64,000 bases of DNA from Lysobacter antibioticus. GTDB lineage: Bacteria > Pseudomonadota > Gammaproteobacteria > Xanthomonadales > Xanthomonadaceae. Below, in pieces: positions 35,692 through 45,741 of the stretch. The position numbers and the translations under genes are program-made. The stretch is from positions 1,686,577 to 1,750,576 of the forward strand of contig NZ_CP013141.1 of NCBI RefSeq assembly GCF_001442535.1, read 5' to 3'. The notes beneath the pieces are model-generated. The model ran no database searches. It was not told the DNA's origin and saw only the letters and a program-made list of their open reading frames with translations. Positions within the stretch are counted from its first letter, which is position 1. Each line of letters opens with the position of its first letter.

Positions 35692-38076
35692 TCAATCTGG
35701 CCGATAGGATAGCCCAGCGCCCGCACGCCGGGTCGCATCCCACAGACGCGGGTGTGTCTGGCGTCGCGTTTCCATGGCGATGCCGCCGGCGCGCAAGCCC
35801 ACCCGTAGGGCGCCGTCGGCGGCGGTATCGCGGGTGCCCGCCCCCGCTCGCCGCCAGCGTTCCAGCACGTCCGCGCGCGGGTGGCCGAAGCGGTTGCCGT
35901 GGCCGCTGGAGACCAGGGCGTGGCGCGCGCCGGTCGCGGCGATGAAATCCGGATCGGAGGAGCCGCCGCTGCCGTGGTGGGCGACCAGCACCACCTCGGC
36001 GCGCAGGCGCTCCTGCGCCGACAGCCCGGCGCGGCGGACCAGATCGCGCTCGACCACCTCGCCGATGTCGCCGGTCAGCAGCGCCGCGCCGTGCCGGCTT
36101 TCGACCCGCAGCACGCAGCTCGATTCGTTGCCCAGGTAGGGAAAATGCCTGGGCGGATGCAGGAAACGCAGGCGCACGCCGTCCCATTCCCAACTGCGCC
36201 CGGCCTCGCAGGGACGGGTGCGGATGCCCTCGAGCGCCTCGCCATCGACCTCGGGCGGCGCGAACACGACCGGCGACGGAAACGCGCGCAGCACGCTGGC
36301 CACACCGCCGGCGTGGTCGTTGTCGCCGTGGCTGGCGACGACACGGTCGAGGCGGCGCACGCCGAGCGCATGCAGGGCCGGCACCACCGCGCGCTCGCCG
36401 GCATCGAAGCCGTCGCGCACCGAGGGCCCGGCGTCGAACAACAGGCTGTGGTTGGCCGTTCGCACCAACACCGACAAGCCCTGCCCCACGTCGACCACGG
36501 CCAGTTCGGCCTCGCCTGGCTCGGGCAGATGCCGGTCCGGCCACAGCAGAGGCAGCCACAGCAGCAGAGCGAGCGCCTTGCCCGGCACGCCGCGCGGCAG
36601 CAGCAGCCAGAACGCGCCCAGCATCGCCAACGGCAAGGCGAACCAGGCCGGTTCCGGCAGCCACCACAAGGCCAGGCCGCTGTCGGCCAGCGACTCGAAC
36701 CAGGGCCAACTCGCGTCGAAACAGGCCGCTGCCGCGCGCCAGGCGAACTCGCCGGCGCCGGCGTGGATCGCCTCCAACCCGGTGCCGAGCAAGGCCAAGG
36801 GCACCACCACCAGGCTCCACCAGGGCACCGCGACCAGGTTGGCGAACGGCCCGGCCAGGGACGCCTGACCGAACAACAGCACGCATACCGGCAGCAAACC
36901 CAGGCTCGCCACGCCCTGCGCACCGAGGAAACCGCGCAGCCGATCGCGCCAGCCGGTCGCCGCCATCGAATCCGGCAGGCACCACAGCAACCAGGCGACG
37001 CCGAGAAAGCTCAGCCAGAACCCGGCGCCAAGCAGGGCCAAGGGATCGACCAAGGCCATCAAGATCGCCGCCATCGCCAAAGCGTCGAAAGCATGAAAAG
37101 GCCGGCGCGACATGCGCAGCGCCGCGACCAGGGCGATCATCAGCCAGGTGCGCACGGTCGGCAGGGCGAAACCAACCGAAGCCGCGTACAACAGTCCGCC
37201 AAGCATCGCCGCGACCGAAGCCGCCACCACGGCCGGCACCCGTCGCCCCAACCCCGGCCACAACCGCCACAGCCCGCGCACGAACAGGGCGAAGAACCCA
37301 GCCACCAGCCCGACATGAAACCCAGAGATCGCGATCAGATGAGTCAGACCGTCGGCGCGCAGCACGCTCCAGTCGCGCTCGTCCAGGCCGCGGGTATCGC
37401 CGAGCGCGAGCGCACTCACGAAGCGCGAGGACGGCGAATGCACCGTCGCGGCGATGCGATCGGAGATCGATTCGCGCCAGGCATCGAGCCCGCTTGCCCT
37501 GGCCAACAGACGCGCACGCTCCGGCTCGCGCAGATAGCCGGTCGCGGCCAAACGCTGCATCAAGGCGTATTTCTCGGCATCCGGACCGCCCGGGTTGCGC
37601 AGGCCGCGCGGCGCCCTCACCCGCGCCTGGAAACGCCAACGCTGGCCGGCTCGCAGCACGCGGCGCGGTTCCAACTCGTCGTCGTACCAGGCCAATCGCA
37701 ATAAACGACCACGCAAGGGTGCGGGCTGTTGCGCGTCGTCGTCGACGCGCAACAGGAAGCGGCTGCGGCGCGGTTCGTGCTGCGGCAGATCGACGATGCG
37801 CCCGCTGACCGCGACCTCGCGCTTTTCCCAGTCCGCCGGCAACTGCAGGCTCAGCGCGTACGTTGCATGCAGGCTGGCGAGCGCGAAGCCCAACACCGCC
37901 GCGGCGAGCCATCGCCATCGCGGCAAACGCCACCACGTCAGGGCGACGGCGATCAAAGCGGGTAACGAGACTCCCCACGGACAGGCCTGTGGCAAAGCCA
38001 ATCCGGCACCGATGCCGGTCAGCAATGCGCAGGCGACGAGTTTTCCGAAGGGCGGCGTCCTTGCCGCGTCGTGCAT
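35692..38076 (-). CDS. comEC: DNA internalization-related competence protein ComEC/Rec2
   Basis: A 794-residue inner-membrane channel for DNA uptake in natural transformation. In order it has hydrophobic helices and an OB-like domain (DUF4131 region, to about 200), the Competence domain (THLIAISGFHVGLVAGFF and many helices, about 210-510) and a metallo-beta-lactamase domain. The latter has VVDVGQGLSVLV, SHGDNDHAGG and LVAHHGSGGSS. Length and all three domains are complete, suggesting the strain may be competent if the pilus genes are present. It is two bases downstream of lolD and on the same strand. Confidence 0.95.
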   Translation of the reverse strand: MHDAARTPPFGKLVACALLTGIGAGLALPQACPWGVSLPALIAVALTWWRLPRWRWLAAAVLGFALASLHATYALSLQLPADWEKREVAVSGRIVDLPQHEPRRSRFLLRVDDDAQQPAPLRGRLLRLAWYDDELEPRRVLRAGQRWRFQARVRAPRGLRNPGGPDAEKYALMQRLAATGYLREPERARLLARASGLDAWRESISDRIAATVHSPSSRFVSALALGDTRGLDERDWSVLRADGLTHLIAISGFHVGLVAGFFALFVRGLWRLWPGLGRRVPAVVAASVAAMLGGLLYAASVGFALPTVRTWLMIALVAALRMSRRPFHAFDALAMAAILMALVDPLALLGAGFWLSFLGVAWLLWCLPDSMAATGWRDRLRGFLGAQGVASLGLLPVCVLLFGQASLAGPFANLVAVPWWSLVVVPLALLGTGLEAIHAGAGEFAWRAAAACFDASWPWFESLADSGLALWWLPEPAWFALPLAMLGAFWLLLPRGVPGKALALLLWLPLLWPDRHLPEPGEAELAVVDVGQGLSVLVRTANHSLLFDAGPSVRDGFDAGERAVVPALHALGVRRLDRVVASHGDNDHAGGVASVLRAFPSPVVFAPPEVDGEALEGIRTRPCEAGRSWEWDGVRLRFLHPPRHFPYLGNESSCVLRVESRHGAALLTGDIGEVVERDLVRRAGLSAQERLRAEVVLVAHHGSGGSSDPDFIAATGARHALVSSGHGNRFGHPRADVLERWRRAGAGTRDTAADGALRVGLRAGGIAMETRRQTHPRLWDATRRAGAGLSYRPD

Positions 38077-38078
38077 GT

Positions 38079-38825
38079 CTACACCTCGGCGGCGTCCAGT
38101 TGCCGCAGTTTGCCTTCGTGCAATTCCAGCACGCGGTCCAGGCGCCGCGCGAGGCGGCGGTCGTGGGTCACCAACACCAGACTGGTGCCCTGGTCGCGAT
38201 TGAGCGCGAGCATCAGCTCGAACACCACCGCGGCGGTTTTTTCGTCGAGGTTGCCGGTCGGCTCGTCCCCGAGCACGCAGGCCGGCCGATTGACCAGCGC
38301 GCGCGCGACCGCGGCGCGTTGGCGCTCGCCGCCCGAAAGTTCACCGGGTTTGTGATCGAGGCGATGGCCGAGGCCGACCGATTCGAGCAAGGCCTTGGCC
38401 CGCTCCGTCGCCTGCCGGGTGGTGGCCGAACGGCTGCGGCCGTCGAGCAGCACCGGCAGCATCACGTTCTCGAGCGCGGTGAACTCGGGCAACAGATGGT
38501 GAAACTGATAGACGAAGCCCAGCGCCTGATTGCGTAGCAGGCCGCGCGCGCGGTCGGACAAAGAGCTCATGCGCTCGCCGGCGACATAGACCTCGCCCGC
38601 GGTCGGGGTGTCGAGGCCGCCGAGCAGATGCAGCAAGGTGCTCTTGCCGGCGCCGGACGCGCCGAGAATGGCGACCGTCTCGCCCTTGCGCACCGCCAGC
38701 TCCAGCCCCTGGAACACCGGCGTGTGCAACTTGCCTTCCGAATAGGTCATCGCCAGGCCGTCGCAACGCAGCACGATGTCGTCGGCGACGGCCTGGCTGA
38801 CGTCGGCGTTCTGAGGGTTATTCAT
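38079..38825 (-). CDS. lolD: Lipoprotein-releasing system ATP-binding protein
   Basis: The ATPase that drives release of outer-membrane lipoproteins from the inner membrane to LolA. The 248-residue protein has Walker [10 protein letters not shown] (55-63), signature LSGGERQR, Walker B with [12 protein letters not shown], and [10 protein letters not shown]. It overlaps the lolC stop by eight bases. The upstream 12-18 residues are less conserved and the start could be slightly later. Confidence 0.96.
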   Translation of the reverse strand: MNNPQNADVSQAVADDIVLRCDGLAMTYSEGKLHTPVFQGLELAVRKGETVAILGASGAGKSTLLHLLGGLDTPTAGEVYVAGERMSSLSDRARGLLRNQALGFVYQFHHLLPEFTALENVMLPVLLDGRSRSATTRQATERAKALLESVGLGHRLDHKPGELSGGERQRAAVARALVNRPACVLGDEPTGNLDEKTAAVVFELMLALNRDQGTSLVLVTHDRRLARRLDRVLELHEGKLRQLDAAEV

Positions 38826-40062
38826 AACGCAGCGCCTCCGCCGGCGCCGTGCGCGCGGCGCGCCAGGCGGGATAGATCGTAGCCAGGAAGGCCATCGCCA
38901 ACGCGACGCAGGCGATGATGGTCACGTCGCTGGTCTGCAGGTCGGTCGGCAGGCCGGTGATGTAGTAGACGTCTTCCGGCAACAGCTGCACGCCGAGCAC
39001 GGTCTCGATGGCCTTGAGGATGTGTTCGAGGTTGAGGGTCAGGACGATGCCGCCGACCACGCCGAGCACCGTGCCGATGATGCCGATCAAGGTGCCCTGC
39101 ACCATGAAGATCCGCATCACGCTCATCGGGGTGAGCCCGAGGGTGCGCTGGATCGCGATGTCGGCCTGCTTGTCGGTCACCAGCATGACCTGCGAGGACA
39201 CCAGGTTGAACGCGCCCATGGCGATGATCAGCGACAGCAGGATCGCCATCACCGTCTTCTCCATCTTCAGGGCGCGGAACATGTTGGCGTTGTCGTTGCT
39301 CCAGTCGGTGACGCGGTAAGGGCCGCCGAGGTTCACCGCGAGATCGCGGGCGACGTCCCAGGCCTTGTCCATGTCGTGCAGCCTCAGGCGCACGCCGGTG
39401 ACGCCGTCGCCCATGCGCAGCACGCGCTGGATGTCGCGCATGTTGACCACCGCCAGGCCCTTGTCGTACTCGTTGTAGCCGGCCTCGAAGATGCCGCTGA
39501 CGGTGAAGCGCTTGAGCTGCGGCATCGCCCCCATCGGCGTACTGCGGCCGTCGGCGGTCATCACCACCACGCTGTCGCCGACCTGGGCGCCCGTCCACAG
39601 GGCGAGTTCCTTACCGAGGACGATGTTGAAACTGCCCGGGGTGAGCGAGCTCAGCTTGCCCTCGACCATCTTGTCGGCGAGCACCGAGACCTTGCTCTCC
39701 TCGGCCGGATCGACGCCGCGGATGATCGCCGGCTGTTGCCGCGTGGACGACAGCAGCGCTTCTTTCTCGATGTAGGGCGCGGCGCCGGCGACGCGGGGGT
39801 CGGCGGCGGCCTTGTCGATCGCCAGCCGCCATTCGGTCAGGGGTTCGCCGTAGGCGCTGACGGTGGCGTGGGCGGCCATCTGCAGCATGCGGTCGCGGAT
39901 CTCGCGCTGGAACCCGCTCATCACCGCCAGGGTGGTGATCAGCGCGGTCACGCCGAGGGCGATGCCCGCGATCGAGGCCAGGGAGATGAAGGAGATGAAG
40001 CCGTTACGGCGTTTGGCGCGCAGATAGCGCAGGCCGATGGCTACTGAAATGGGTTTGAACAT
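38818..40062 (-). CDS. lolC: Lipoprotein-releasing ABC transporter permease (LolC/LolE family)
   Basis: A 414-residue inner-membrane permease with the MacB/FtsX fold. One N-terminal helix ([20 protein letters not shown]) and a large periplasmic domain (about 50-265) are followed by three C-terminal helices ([34 protein letters not shown] and a third before the end), ending [13 protein letters not shown]. Only one permease gene is present with lolD, so it may form a homodimer or its partner lies elsewhere. It is coupled to lolD. Confidence 0.94.
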   Translation of the reverse strand: MFKPISVAIGLRYLRAKRRNGFISFISLASIAGIALGVTALITTLAVMSGFQREIRDRMLQMAAHATVSAYGEPLTEWRLAIDKAAADPRVAGAAPYIEKEALLSSTRQQPAIIRGVDPAEESKVSVLADKMVEGKLSSLTPGSFNIVLGKELALWTGAQVGDSVVVMTADGRSTPMGAMPQLKRFTVSGIFEAGYNEYDKGLAVVNMRDIQRVLRMGDGVTGVRLRLHDMDKAWDVARDLAVNLGGPYRVTDWSNDNANMFRALKMEKTVMAILLSLIIAMGAFNLVSSQVMLVTDKQADIAIQRTLGLTPMSVMRIFMVQGTLIGIIGTVLGVVGGIVLTLNLEHILKAIETVLGVQLLPEDVYYITGLPTDLQTSDVTIIACVALAMAFLATIYPAWRAARTAPAEALRYE

Positions 40063-40068
40063 AGCGGG

Positions 40069-40515
40069 CTATGGTGCCATCGAACGCGGATCGCGCGCAG
40101 GGGCTGAGACCGCCACGGCCAGCCTCAGTTCACGGCGGCCGCGGGCGTCGAGGCGGTCCGGCCACCACAGCAGGCGCCGCCCCTGCCCGTCCGGGCCGGT
40201 GAAATCGAGCCGGGCCAGCCAGCCGCGCGAATGCAGACGCAGCTCGGTAATCGGCAACTCGTCGAGGCTGGCGCGCTCACCGGCGATCAACAGCCGCTGC
40301 GGGGGACGGCGCAGTTCGCGGCGGGCCGAATACAGGCCCCAGCCCAGCGCCAGCAGTGCCAACGGCCCGACCACGGCACGCGGGCATTCGCTGAACCATA
40401 GCGAGAGCGCCGCCGCGAGCCCCAGAACGATCAGCGCCGCCGCGAGCAGGCGCGAGGGCCGCCACTCAAGGCGGCAAGGCGCGGATCGATTGGACGAGAC
40501 GGTCGAGTTCGACAT
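40069..40515 (-). CDS. CptA/YgfX-like membrane protein
   Basis: A 148-residue protein with a basic start, two close membrane helices ([19 protein letters not shown] and [19 protein letters not shown], about 23-64) and a soluble beta-rich C-terminal half ([24 protein letters not shown]). This layout and its position after sdhE match the YgfX/CptA family, known in E. coli as the toxin-like partner of YgfY (SdhE/CptB). The start at 40515 lies 50 bases inside the sdhE gene, an unusually long overlap. Whether it acts as a toxin here is unknown. Confidence 0.72.
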   Translation of the reverse strand: MSNSTVSSNRSAPCRLEWRPSRLLAAALIVLGLAAALSLWFSECPRAVVGPLALLALGWGLYSARRELRRPPQRLLIAGERASLDELPITELRLHSRGWLARLDFTGPDGQGRRLLWWPDRLDARGRRELRLAVAVSAPARDPRSMAP

Positions 40516-40741
40516 CGCTGGCGGTTTCGTGGCCCATGAACCAGTGCCAGAGCTTATCGTCCTCGGTTTCCAGCAACCGTAGGAAAACCCCGCGCTCGGC
40601 GTCGGAAGCCTGCTTCCAGACGCGGTCGAGATAACGCCCGAACAACTGATCGAGCTCGCGCATGCCGCGCCGGCAACGCCAGCGCAGGCGGCGCAATTCG
40701 ATCTCGTCGCGCTCCTCGCGGCTGGTCTGGGCTTCGCTCAT
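40466..40741 (-). CDS. sdhE: Succinate dehydrogenase FAD assembly factor
   Basis: SdhE promotes covalent flavinylation of SdhA. The 91-residue helical protein carries the family signature RGMRELD (about 25-31, in [17 protein letters not shown]), which contacts the flavoprotein. Then it has [22 protein letters not shown], the second conserved block. Length and motif match E. coli SdhE (YgfY). It lies downstream of sdhCDAB on the same strand, three genes later, and overlaps the cptA-like gene by 50 bases. Confidence 0.92.
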   Translation of the reverse strand: MSEAQTSREERDEIELRRLRWRCRRGMRELDQLFGRYLDRVWKQASDAERGVFLRLLETEDDKLWHWFMGHETASDVELDRLVQSIRALPP

Positions 40742-40766
40742 CTCGTCGCTTCCTCGTCGCGGGCGC

Positions 40767-41450
40767 TCAGGGCGCGGCCTGGGCCGGCTTCAACACATCG
40801 CACAGGCCGCCGGGATGACTCCCGCAATAAGCGTCGAGCTCCTTCGCCAGGGCCGGATCCTGCTCGAGAGCGAGCTTGGCCGAGGCGGCGAAATCGGCAT
40901 CGCCGCTGTCGCCGGCCATGATCTCGCCAAGCTTGTTCTCGATCGAGGTTTCGGCGAAGGCGCGATGCGCCTGCAGGTGCGCTTCGCCGCCGCGCTCGCG
41001 GATGCAATCGAGCGTGGTCGGCGTGCCGAGGGTGTCGCGCACGCAAGCCAACTCGGTCTGCCCGGCCGCGCCGCGGAAGTAGGCCAGGGCCTCGTCGATC
41101 TCGGCCTGAGTCGCGCTCTGCGCCAGACGCTTGGAGGCACCGTCGAGGAAAGGCCCGGCCGGCATGCTGTCGAACAAGCGCTTCATCACCCCGTTGTGCT
41201 CGTCGGAGAGCGCCTCGCTGCCGGGCATGGGCTGGCTGAACACCAGGCTTAAACCCTGCTTGAGGATCTCGGCGTAGCGCATCGTGACCAGCAACTGGCG
41301 GGCATCGGCGACACGGGCGCCGCCCTGCGCAGCATCGGCGGCCTTGGCCGTGTCGGCGAAAGCCGCGGGAACGCAGAACGCAGCAGCGATCAGTGCGGCC
41401 AAGGCGCGACGGGCGAAACCCGAAGCGGTGATGCGGGAGAAACTGTTCAT
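40767..41450 (-). CDS. Secreted protein of unknown function (DUF2059-like)
   Basis: A 227-residue exported protein. The signal peptide is [20 protein letters not shown] followed by [12 protein letters not shown]. The mature part is helical with charged, Ala-rich segments ([40 protein letters not shown]) and four cysteines in the second half. The helical DALAYFRS-like core resembles DUF2059 proteins, but I cannot confirm this. It overlaps the MAPEG gene stop by four bases and precedes sdhE by 25 bases, so it belongs to the sdh transcription series. Confidence 0.75.
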   Translation of the reverse strand: MNSFSRITASGFARRALAALIAAAFCVPAAFADTAKAADAAQGGARVADARQLLVTMRYAEILKQGLSLVFSQPMPGSEALSDEHNGVMKRLFDSMPAGPFLDGASKRLAQSATQAEIDEALAYFRGAAGQTELACVRDTLGTPTTLDCIRERGGEAHLQAHRAFAETSIENKLGEIMAGDSGDADFAASAKLALEQDPALAKELDAYCGSHPGGLCDVLKPAQAAP

Positions 41451-41869
41451 GAGCTCAGCAGTCCGATTGCGAGATGGATCCACAACGCCCACAGCGCGAG
41501 CGCGCCGGCGGCGTAGACGAAAAAACGGTGCATGACCCGGTTGTAACTGCAATGGATCGCGCTGTGGGCGATGCGCAGTGCGACGAACAACCAGGCCAGG
41601 ACGAGCGTCGCGCCGTCGGCCAGTCCGGCCGATCCAGCCACGACCACCGCCAGGTAGAACAGTACCGGCAGTTCGAACAGATTGCGGAAGTTGTCGGCCG
41701 CCGCGCTGTCGGTGAGCCGGGCGACCGCCTGCGCCGAAGTCGCGACCGCTTGCGGGTGGATGCGCTCGCGGCGCATCTGCCCGATCCGCACCACGTACAT
41801 GCGCAGCCACACCGCGCAGGTCAGCGCGACCATCGCCACGGCCGGCAGGAATATCGCCTTCGACTGCAT
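41447..41869 (-). CDS. MAPEG family membrane protein
   Basis: A 140-residue four-helix inner-membrane protein of the MAPEG superfamily (microsomal glutathione transferase-like). Family features are the start IFLPAVAMVALTCAVWLRMY, NFRNLFELPVLFYLAVV and RIAHSAIHCSYN. Bacterial members mostly have unknown substrates and may act in glutathione-dependent detoxification. It sits between sdhB and the secreted protein and overlaps the latter by four bases. Confidence 0.9.
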   Translation of the reverse strand: MQSKAIFLPAVAMVALTCAVWLRMYVVRIGQMRRERIHPQAVATSAQAVARLTDSAAADNFRNLFELPVLFYLAVVVAGSAGLADGATLVLAWLFVALRIAHSAIHCSYNRVMHRFFVYAAGALALWALWIHLAIGLLSS

Positions 41870-41975
41870 CGCTCACCCCCGGCGCGGCGCGGATACGCCG
41901 CCTGCGACTGGCTGGACGGCACGACGGCGCCCGAGGCGCCGTCGTGGGTTGGAACTGGGCGGTGCCGCGTTCGCC

Positions 41976-42758
41976 TTAGACGCGACGCGCCAGCATCAGC
42001 TTCTTGATCTCGCCGATCGCCTGCGCCGGGTTCAGCCCCTTCGGGCAGGTGCGGGCGCAGTTCATGATGGTGTGGCAGCGATAAAGCTTGAACGGGTCTT
42101 CGAGATCGTCCAGGCGCGCACCGGTGTCCTCGTCGCGCGAATCGATGATCCAGCGATAGGCCTGCAGCAGGATCGCCGGGCCGAGGTAACGGTCGCCGTT
42201 CCACCAGTAGCTCGGGCAGCTGGTCGAACAGCACGCGCACAGGATGCACTCGTACAGGCCGTCGAGCTTCTTGCGGTCTTCCGGCGACTGCAGGCGCTCG
42301 CGGTCCGACGGGGTCGCGCTCTGAGTGCGCAGCCACGGGCGGATCGAGGCGTACTGGGCGTAGAAGTGGGTCAGGTCCGGCACCAGGTCCTTGACCACCG
42401 ACATATGCGGCAACGGATAGATCGGCACCTCGGGCTTGTCGCAATCGGTGATCGCGCGGGTGCAGGCCAGGGTGTTGGTGCCGTCGATGTTCATCGCGCA
42501 CGAACCGCAGATGCCTTCGCGACAGGAGCGGCGGAAGGTCAGGGTCGGGTCGATCTCGTTCTTGATCTTGATCAGCGCGTCGAGAACCATCGGGCCGCAG
42601 GTCGCGAGGTCCACTTCATAAGTGTCCACGCGCGGGTTGAGGCCGTCGTCGGGGTTCCAGCGGTAGACCTTGAAGGTACGCGGCTGCTTGGCGCCCTGCG
42701 TCGGCCAGTGACGGCCCTTCTGGATCTGGGAGTTCTTGGGTAGAGCGAATTCGGCCAT
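41976..42758 (-). CDS. sdhB: Succinate dehydrogenase iron-sulfur subunit
   Basis: SdhB passes electrons from the flavin of SdhA to quinone through three clusters. The 260-residue protein has the [2Fe-2S] motif [21 protein letters not shown], the [4Fe-4S] motif [11 protein letters not shown] and the [3Fe-4S]/[4Fe-4S] region with [18 protein letters not shown]. All cysteine ligands are present. It is the last gene of sdhCDAB, 81 bases after sdhA; the length is standard. The cytoplasmic protein is tethered by SdhC/SdhD. Confidence 0.97.
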   Translation of the reverse strand: MAEFALPKNSQIQKGRHWPTQGAKQPRTFKVYRWNPDDGLNPRVDTYEVDLATCGPMVLDALIKIKNEIDPTLTFRRSCREGICGSCAMNIDGTNTLACTRAITDCDKPEVPIYPLPHMSVVKDLVPDLTHFYAQYASIRPWLRTQSATPSDRERLQSPEDRKKLDGLYECILCACCSTSCPSYWWNGDRYLGPAILLQAYRWIIDSRDEDTGARLDDLEDPFKLYRCHTIMNCARTCPKGLNPAQAIGEIKKLMLARRV

Positions 42759-42839
42759 GCTGGCGATCTCTCGGCTTGCGGCAGTACTGCGGTGGGTTGC
42801 GTGAATGGCGCGCAGCGGGGCTGCGCGCCGTAGCGCCGA

Positions 42840-44633
42840 TCAGTACTTGCGTTCCTTGGGCGGGACGTAGGCGACGTCGTCGGTCAAGGTGTAGTTGTGC
42901 ACCGGACGGTAGTCGATGCTCGTCGTACCCTTCTCGTCGACCCAGCACAGCGTGTGCTTCTGCCACTCTTCGTCGTTGCGCGTGGCGAAGTCCTCGCGGG
43001 CGTGGGCGCCGCGCGACTCGGTGCGGTTCTCGGCCGAGACGATCGTGGCCAAGGCCTGGCCGAGCAGGTTCGACAGCTCGTAGGTCTCGATCAGGTCCGA
43101 GTTCCAGATCAGCGAACGGTCGCTGACCTTGACGTCGGCGAACGAGGCGTGGATCTCGCGCATCTTGCGCACGCCCTCGCTGAGCGTCTCGCCGGTGCGG
43201 AACACCGCCGCGTCGGCCTGCATGGTGCGCTGCATCTTGTCGCGGATGACCGCCGTCGGGGTGCTGCCGGTGGCGTTGCGCAGTTTGTCCAGGCGCGCCA
43301 GCGCCTCGTCGCAGGCATCGCCGGCCAGACGGGCGTGGGCGCCGCCGGGCGTGACCGTCTCGGCGCAGCGGTTGGCCACCGCGCGGCCGAACACCACCAG
43401 ATCGAGCAGCGAGTTCGAGCCCAGGCGGTTGGCGCCGTGCACCGACACGCAGGCCGCTTCGCCGATCGCGTACAGGCCCGGCACGACCGCATCGGGGTCG
43501 CCGTTCTTCAACTGCACGACTTCGCCGTGGTAGTTGGTCGGGATGCCGCCCATGTTGTAGTGCACGGTCGGGATGACCGGGATCGGCTCCTTCTCGACGT
43601 CGACGTTGGCGAAGATGCGCGCCGATTCGGCGATGCCGGGAAGCTTCTCGTGGATGACCTCGGGGCCGAGGTGGGTCAGGTCGAGCAGGATGTGGTCCTT
43701 GTGCTCGCCGACGCCGCGGCCTTCGCGGATCTCGATGGTCATCGAACGGCTGACCATGTCGCGCGGCGCAAGGTCTTTCACGCTCGGCGCATAGCGCTCC
43801 ATGAAGCGCTCGCCGTTGGCGTTGCGCAAGATCCCGCCCTCGCCTCGCACGCCTTCGGTGATCAGGCAGCCGGCGCCGTAGATGCCGGTCGGGTGAAACT
43901 GGACGAATTCCATGTCCTGCAGGCCGAGGCCGGCGCGCAGCGCCATGCCGCCGCCGTCGCCGGTGCAGGTATGCGCCGAGGTCGCCGAGAAATAGGCGCG
44001 GCCGTAGCCGCCGGTGGCCAACACCGTGCCCTGGGCGCGGAACAGGTGCAGCGTACCTTCGGCCATGTCGAGCGCGAGCACGCCGCGGCAGGCGCCGGTC
44101 TCGTCCATGATCAGGTCGAGAGCGAAGTACTCGATGAAGAACTGCGCGTCGTGCGCCAGCGACTGCTGGTACAGGGTGTGCAGGATGGCGTGTCCGGTGC
44201 GGTCGGCGGCGGCGCAGGTGCGCTGCGCCGGCGGGCCTTCGCCGTACTTGGTGGTCATGCCGCCGAACGGGCGCTGGTAGATCTTGCCCTCGTCGGTGCG
44301 CGAGAACGGCACGCCCTGGTGCTCGAGCTCGATGATGGCCGGAATGGCCTCCTTGCACATGTACTCGATCGCGTCCTGGTCGCCCAGCCAGTCCGAACCC
44401 TTGACGGTGTCGAAGAAGTGATAGCGCCAGTCGTCCTCGCCCATGTTGCCGAGCGCGGCCGAGATGCCGCCCTGGGCGGCGACGGTGTGCGAACGGGTCG
44501 GGAACACCTTGGTGATGCAGGCGGTCTTCAAGCCCTTCTGGGCGAGACCGAAGGTGGCGCGCAGACCGGCGCCGCCGGCGCCGACCACGACCATGTCGAA
44601 CTTGTGTTCTTGAATCTTGTAGGCAGAGGCCAC
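42840..44633 (-). CDS. sdhA: Succinate dehydrogenase flavoprotein subunit
   Basis: It oxidises succinate to fumarate in the TCA cycle and respiratory chain. The 597-residue protein has the FAD loop GAGGAG (18-23), the covalent-FAD His49 in [11 protein letters not shown], substrate residues in [11 protein letters not shown] and the C-terminal capping region ([14 protein letters not shown]). Complete and standard length. It begins three bases after sdhD. SdhE, encoded nearby, is expected to flavinylate His49. Confidence 0.98.
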   Translation of the reverse strand: MASAYKIQEHKFDMVVVGAGGAGLRATFGLAQKGLKTACITKVFPTRSHTVAAQGGISAALGNMGEDDWRYHFFDTVKGSDWLGDQDAIEYMCKEAIPAIIELEHQGVPFSRTDEGKIYQRPFGGMTTKYGEGPPAQRTCAAADRTGHAILHTLYQQSLAHDAQFFIEYFALDLIMDETGACRGVLALDMAEGTLHLFRAQGTVLATGGYGRAYFSATSAHTCTGDGGGMALRAGLGLQDMEFVQFHPTGIYGAGCLITEGVRGEGGILRNANGERFMERYAPSVKDLAPRDMVSRSMTIEIREGRGVGEHKDHILLDLTHLGPEVIHEKLPGIAESARIFANVDVEKEPIPVIPTVHYNMGGIPTNYHGEVVQLKNGDPDAVVPGLYAIGEAACVSVHGANRLGSNSLLDLVVFGRAVANRCAETVTPGGAHARLAGDACDEALARLDKLRNATGSTPTAVIRDKMQRTMQADAAVFRTGETLSEGVRKMREIHASFADVKVSDRSLIWNSDLIETYELSNLLGQALATIVSAENRTESRGAHAREDFATRNDEEWQKHTLCWVDEKGTTSIDYRPVHNYTLTDDVAYVPPKERKY

Positions 44634-44636
44634 GAC

Positions 44637-45032
44637 TCAGGCTCCCAACGCGATGCGGATGATGGCGAGCACGCTGGCGAGAGCCGCGAGTACGCAAACG
44701 AAAACCACCGCGAGCTGCGAGGCGATCGCCAGCCCCGGGGTGTGGACGTAGTCTTCGATGACGACCTGCAGGCCGAGCTTGGCGTGCCAGAACATCGCCA
44801 CCACGAACGCGCTCAGCAGCACGGCGTTGCAGGGATGGGCGACCGAGGCGCGCACCGAGGCGTAATCGCCGCCGATCCACGACACGATCAGGCCGAGCAC
44901 GTACAGGGTCAGGACGATCAGGGCGACCGCGGTGACGCGCTGGACCACGAAGTGGTGGGTGCCGTCCTTCGCCGAGCCCAGGCCGCGCGCGGTCTTGAGC
45001 GGGTTACGCAGATGCTTGTTGTTCGCGCTCAT
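44637..45032 (-). CDS. sdhD: Succinate dehydrogenase membrane anchor subunit
   Basis: A 131-residue anchor with three membrane helices (about 32-52, 63-83, 102-125). A heme-b or quinone-side histidine lies in AMFWHAKLGLQVVIEDYVH. The basic N-terminus RNPLKTARGLGSAKDGTHHF is typical of SdhD. The ATG at 45032 overlaps the sdhC stop by four bases, and the in-frame extension upstream to 45434 is only the antisense-free shadow of sdhC. Confidence 0.94.
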   Translation of the reverse strand: MSANNKHLRNPLKTARGLGSAKDGTHHFVVQRVTAVALIVLTLYVLGLIVSWIGGDYASVRASVAHPCNAVLLSAFVVAMFWHAKLGLQVVIEDYVHTPGLAIASQLAVVFVCVLAALASVLAIIRIALGA

Positions 45033-45424
45033 GCGCCACCTCGCGACATCATGGCGACGATCCAGATCAGGGCGGTCAGCACCAGGCTGCCGATGACGCT
45101 GATCCAGCCGTTGCGCACGAAGGTTTCGACCTTGTAGGCGTAGCCCGCGTCCTGGACCAGGTGGCGGATGCCGTTGATCAGGTGGTAGGCGAAGGCCCAG
45201 GTCCAGCCGAACAGGATCAGGAAGCCGAGCGGCGAGCGGGCGCAGGCGGTGAACTGCGCCCAGGCTTCGGGACCGGCCGCGAGCGATAGCAACGCCCAGG
45301 CGATCAGCAAAGCGCCGACGGAAAGGATGACACCGGTCGCCCGGTGCAGGATCGAGGTCACCATCTGTATCTGCCAGCGGTAAACCTGCAGATGCGGTGA
45401 CAGGGGTCGTTCGCGGTTCGCCAT
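45029..45424 (-). CDS. sdhC: Succinate dehydrogenase cytochrome b556 subunit
   Basis: A 131-residue anchor with three membrane helices. It opens with the family form RPLSPHLQVYRWQIQMVTSI and SILHRATGV (quinone-site Ser/Arg region); the heme-ligand histidine lies in HLINGIRHLVQDAGY. First gene of sdhC-D-A-B; the promoter should lie in 45425-45522, directly behind the SDHAF4-like gene. Confidence 0.95.
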   Translation of the reverse strand: MANRERPLSPHLQVYRWQIQMVTSILHRATGVILSVGALLIAWALLSLAAGPEAWAQFTACARSPLGFLILFGWTWAFAYHLINGIRHLVQDAGYAYKVETFVRNGWISVIGSLVLTALIWIVAMMSRGGA

Positions 45425-45522
45425 GCGATGGCAATCTCGGCTGGGCGGCGGCGCCGCGTGGCGGGGGGAGCGTGGGAGCGCTGTGGGGGTGGAGGCGTGA
45501 GGGCTAGCGGTCGGACGTCGGA

Positions 45523-45711
45523 TCAGAAATCGATGCAGCGGCCGTTCTTTTCCCAGTCGCCGTAACGGGTCGGTTCGGGACCCTCGCGACCACCGTGCTC
45601 TTTGCGAGCGTCCTTGGCGGAAGACGAATCGCCTCCCGTATCCGGTACGGGAGTCGCCGGGGTCTCGGACGCAAGGTCCGAAGGTGCTTCCGGGGTGGTT
45701 TCGCCTATCAT
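45523..45711 (-). CDS. Succinate dehydrogenase assembly factor 4 family protein (DUF1674)
   Basis: A 62-residue protein with a disordered, acidic N-terminus and the conserved C-terminal block GGREGPEPTRYGDWEKNGRCIDF-like (residues 40-62: G-x-E-G-P-E-P-T-R-Y-G-D-W-E-x-N-G-R-x-x-D-F). That is the signature of the DUF1674/SDHAF4 family, whose mitochondrial member Sdh8 chaperones flavinylated SdhA. It is 98 bases upstream of sdhC on the same strand, the right context. The ATG at 45711 has no clear ribosome site and lies just 30 bases from the divergent ygfZ start. Confidence 0.85.
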   Translation of the reverse strand: MIGETTPEAPSDLASETPATPVPDTGGDSSSAKDARKEHGGREGPEPTRYGDWEKNGRCIDF

Positions 45712-45741
45712 CACAGCGTTAAATATTAATTCCCGGCCCCC
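45712..45741. promoter_or_regulatory. 30-bp divergent control region between the SDHAF4-like gene and ygfZ
   Basis: Only 30 bases separate the two start codons, with an A/T-rich core (GTTAAATATTAATTC) in otherwise GC-rich DNA. The promoters must overlap each other or extend into the coding regions, and leaderless mRNAs are possible. No ribosome site is seen for either gene. Confidence 0.55.

Noticed and set aside
35042..37978. 978-codon open frame inside comEC and exbB
   Set aside because: Composed almost wholly of Arg, Ala, Pro and Gly and out of frame with two well-conserved genes.
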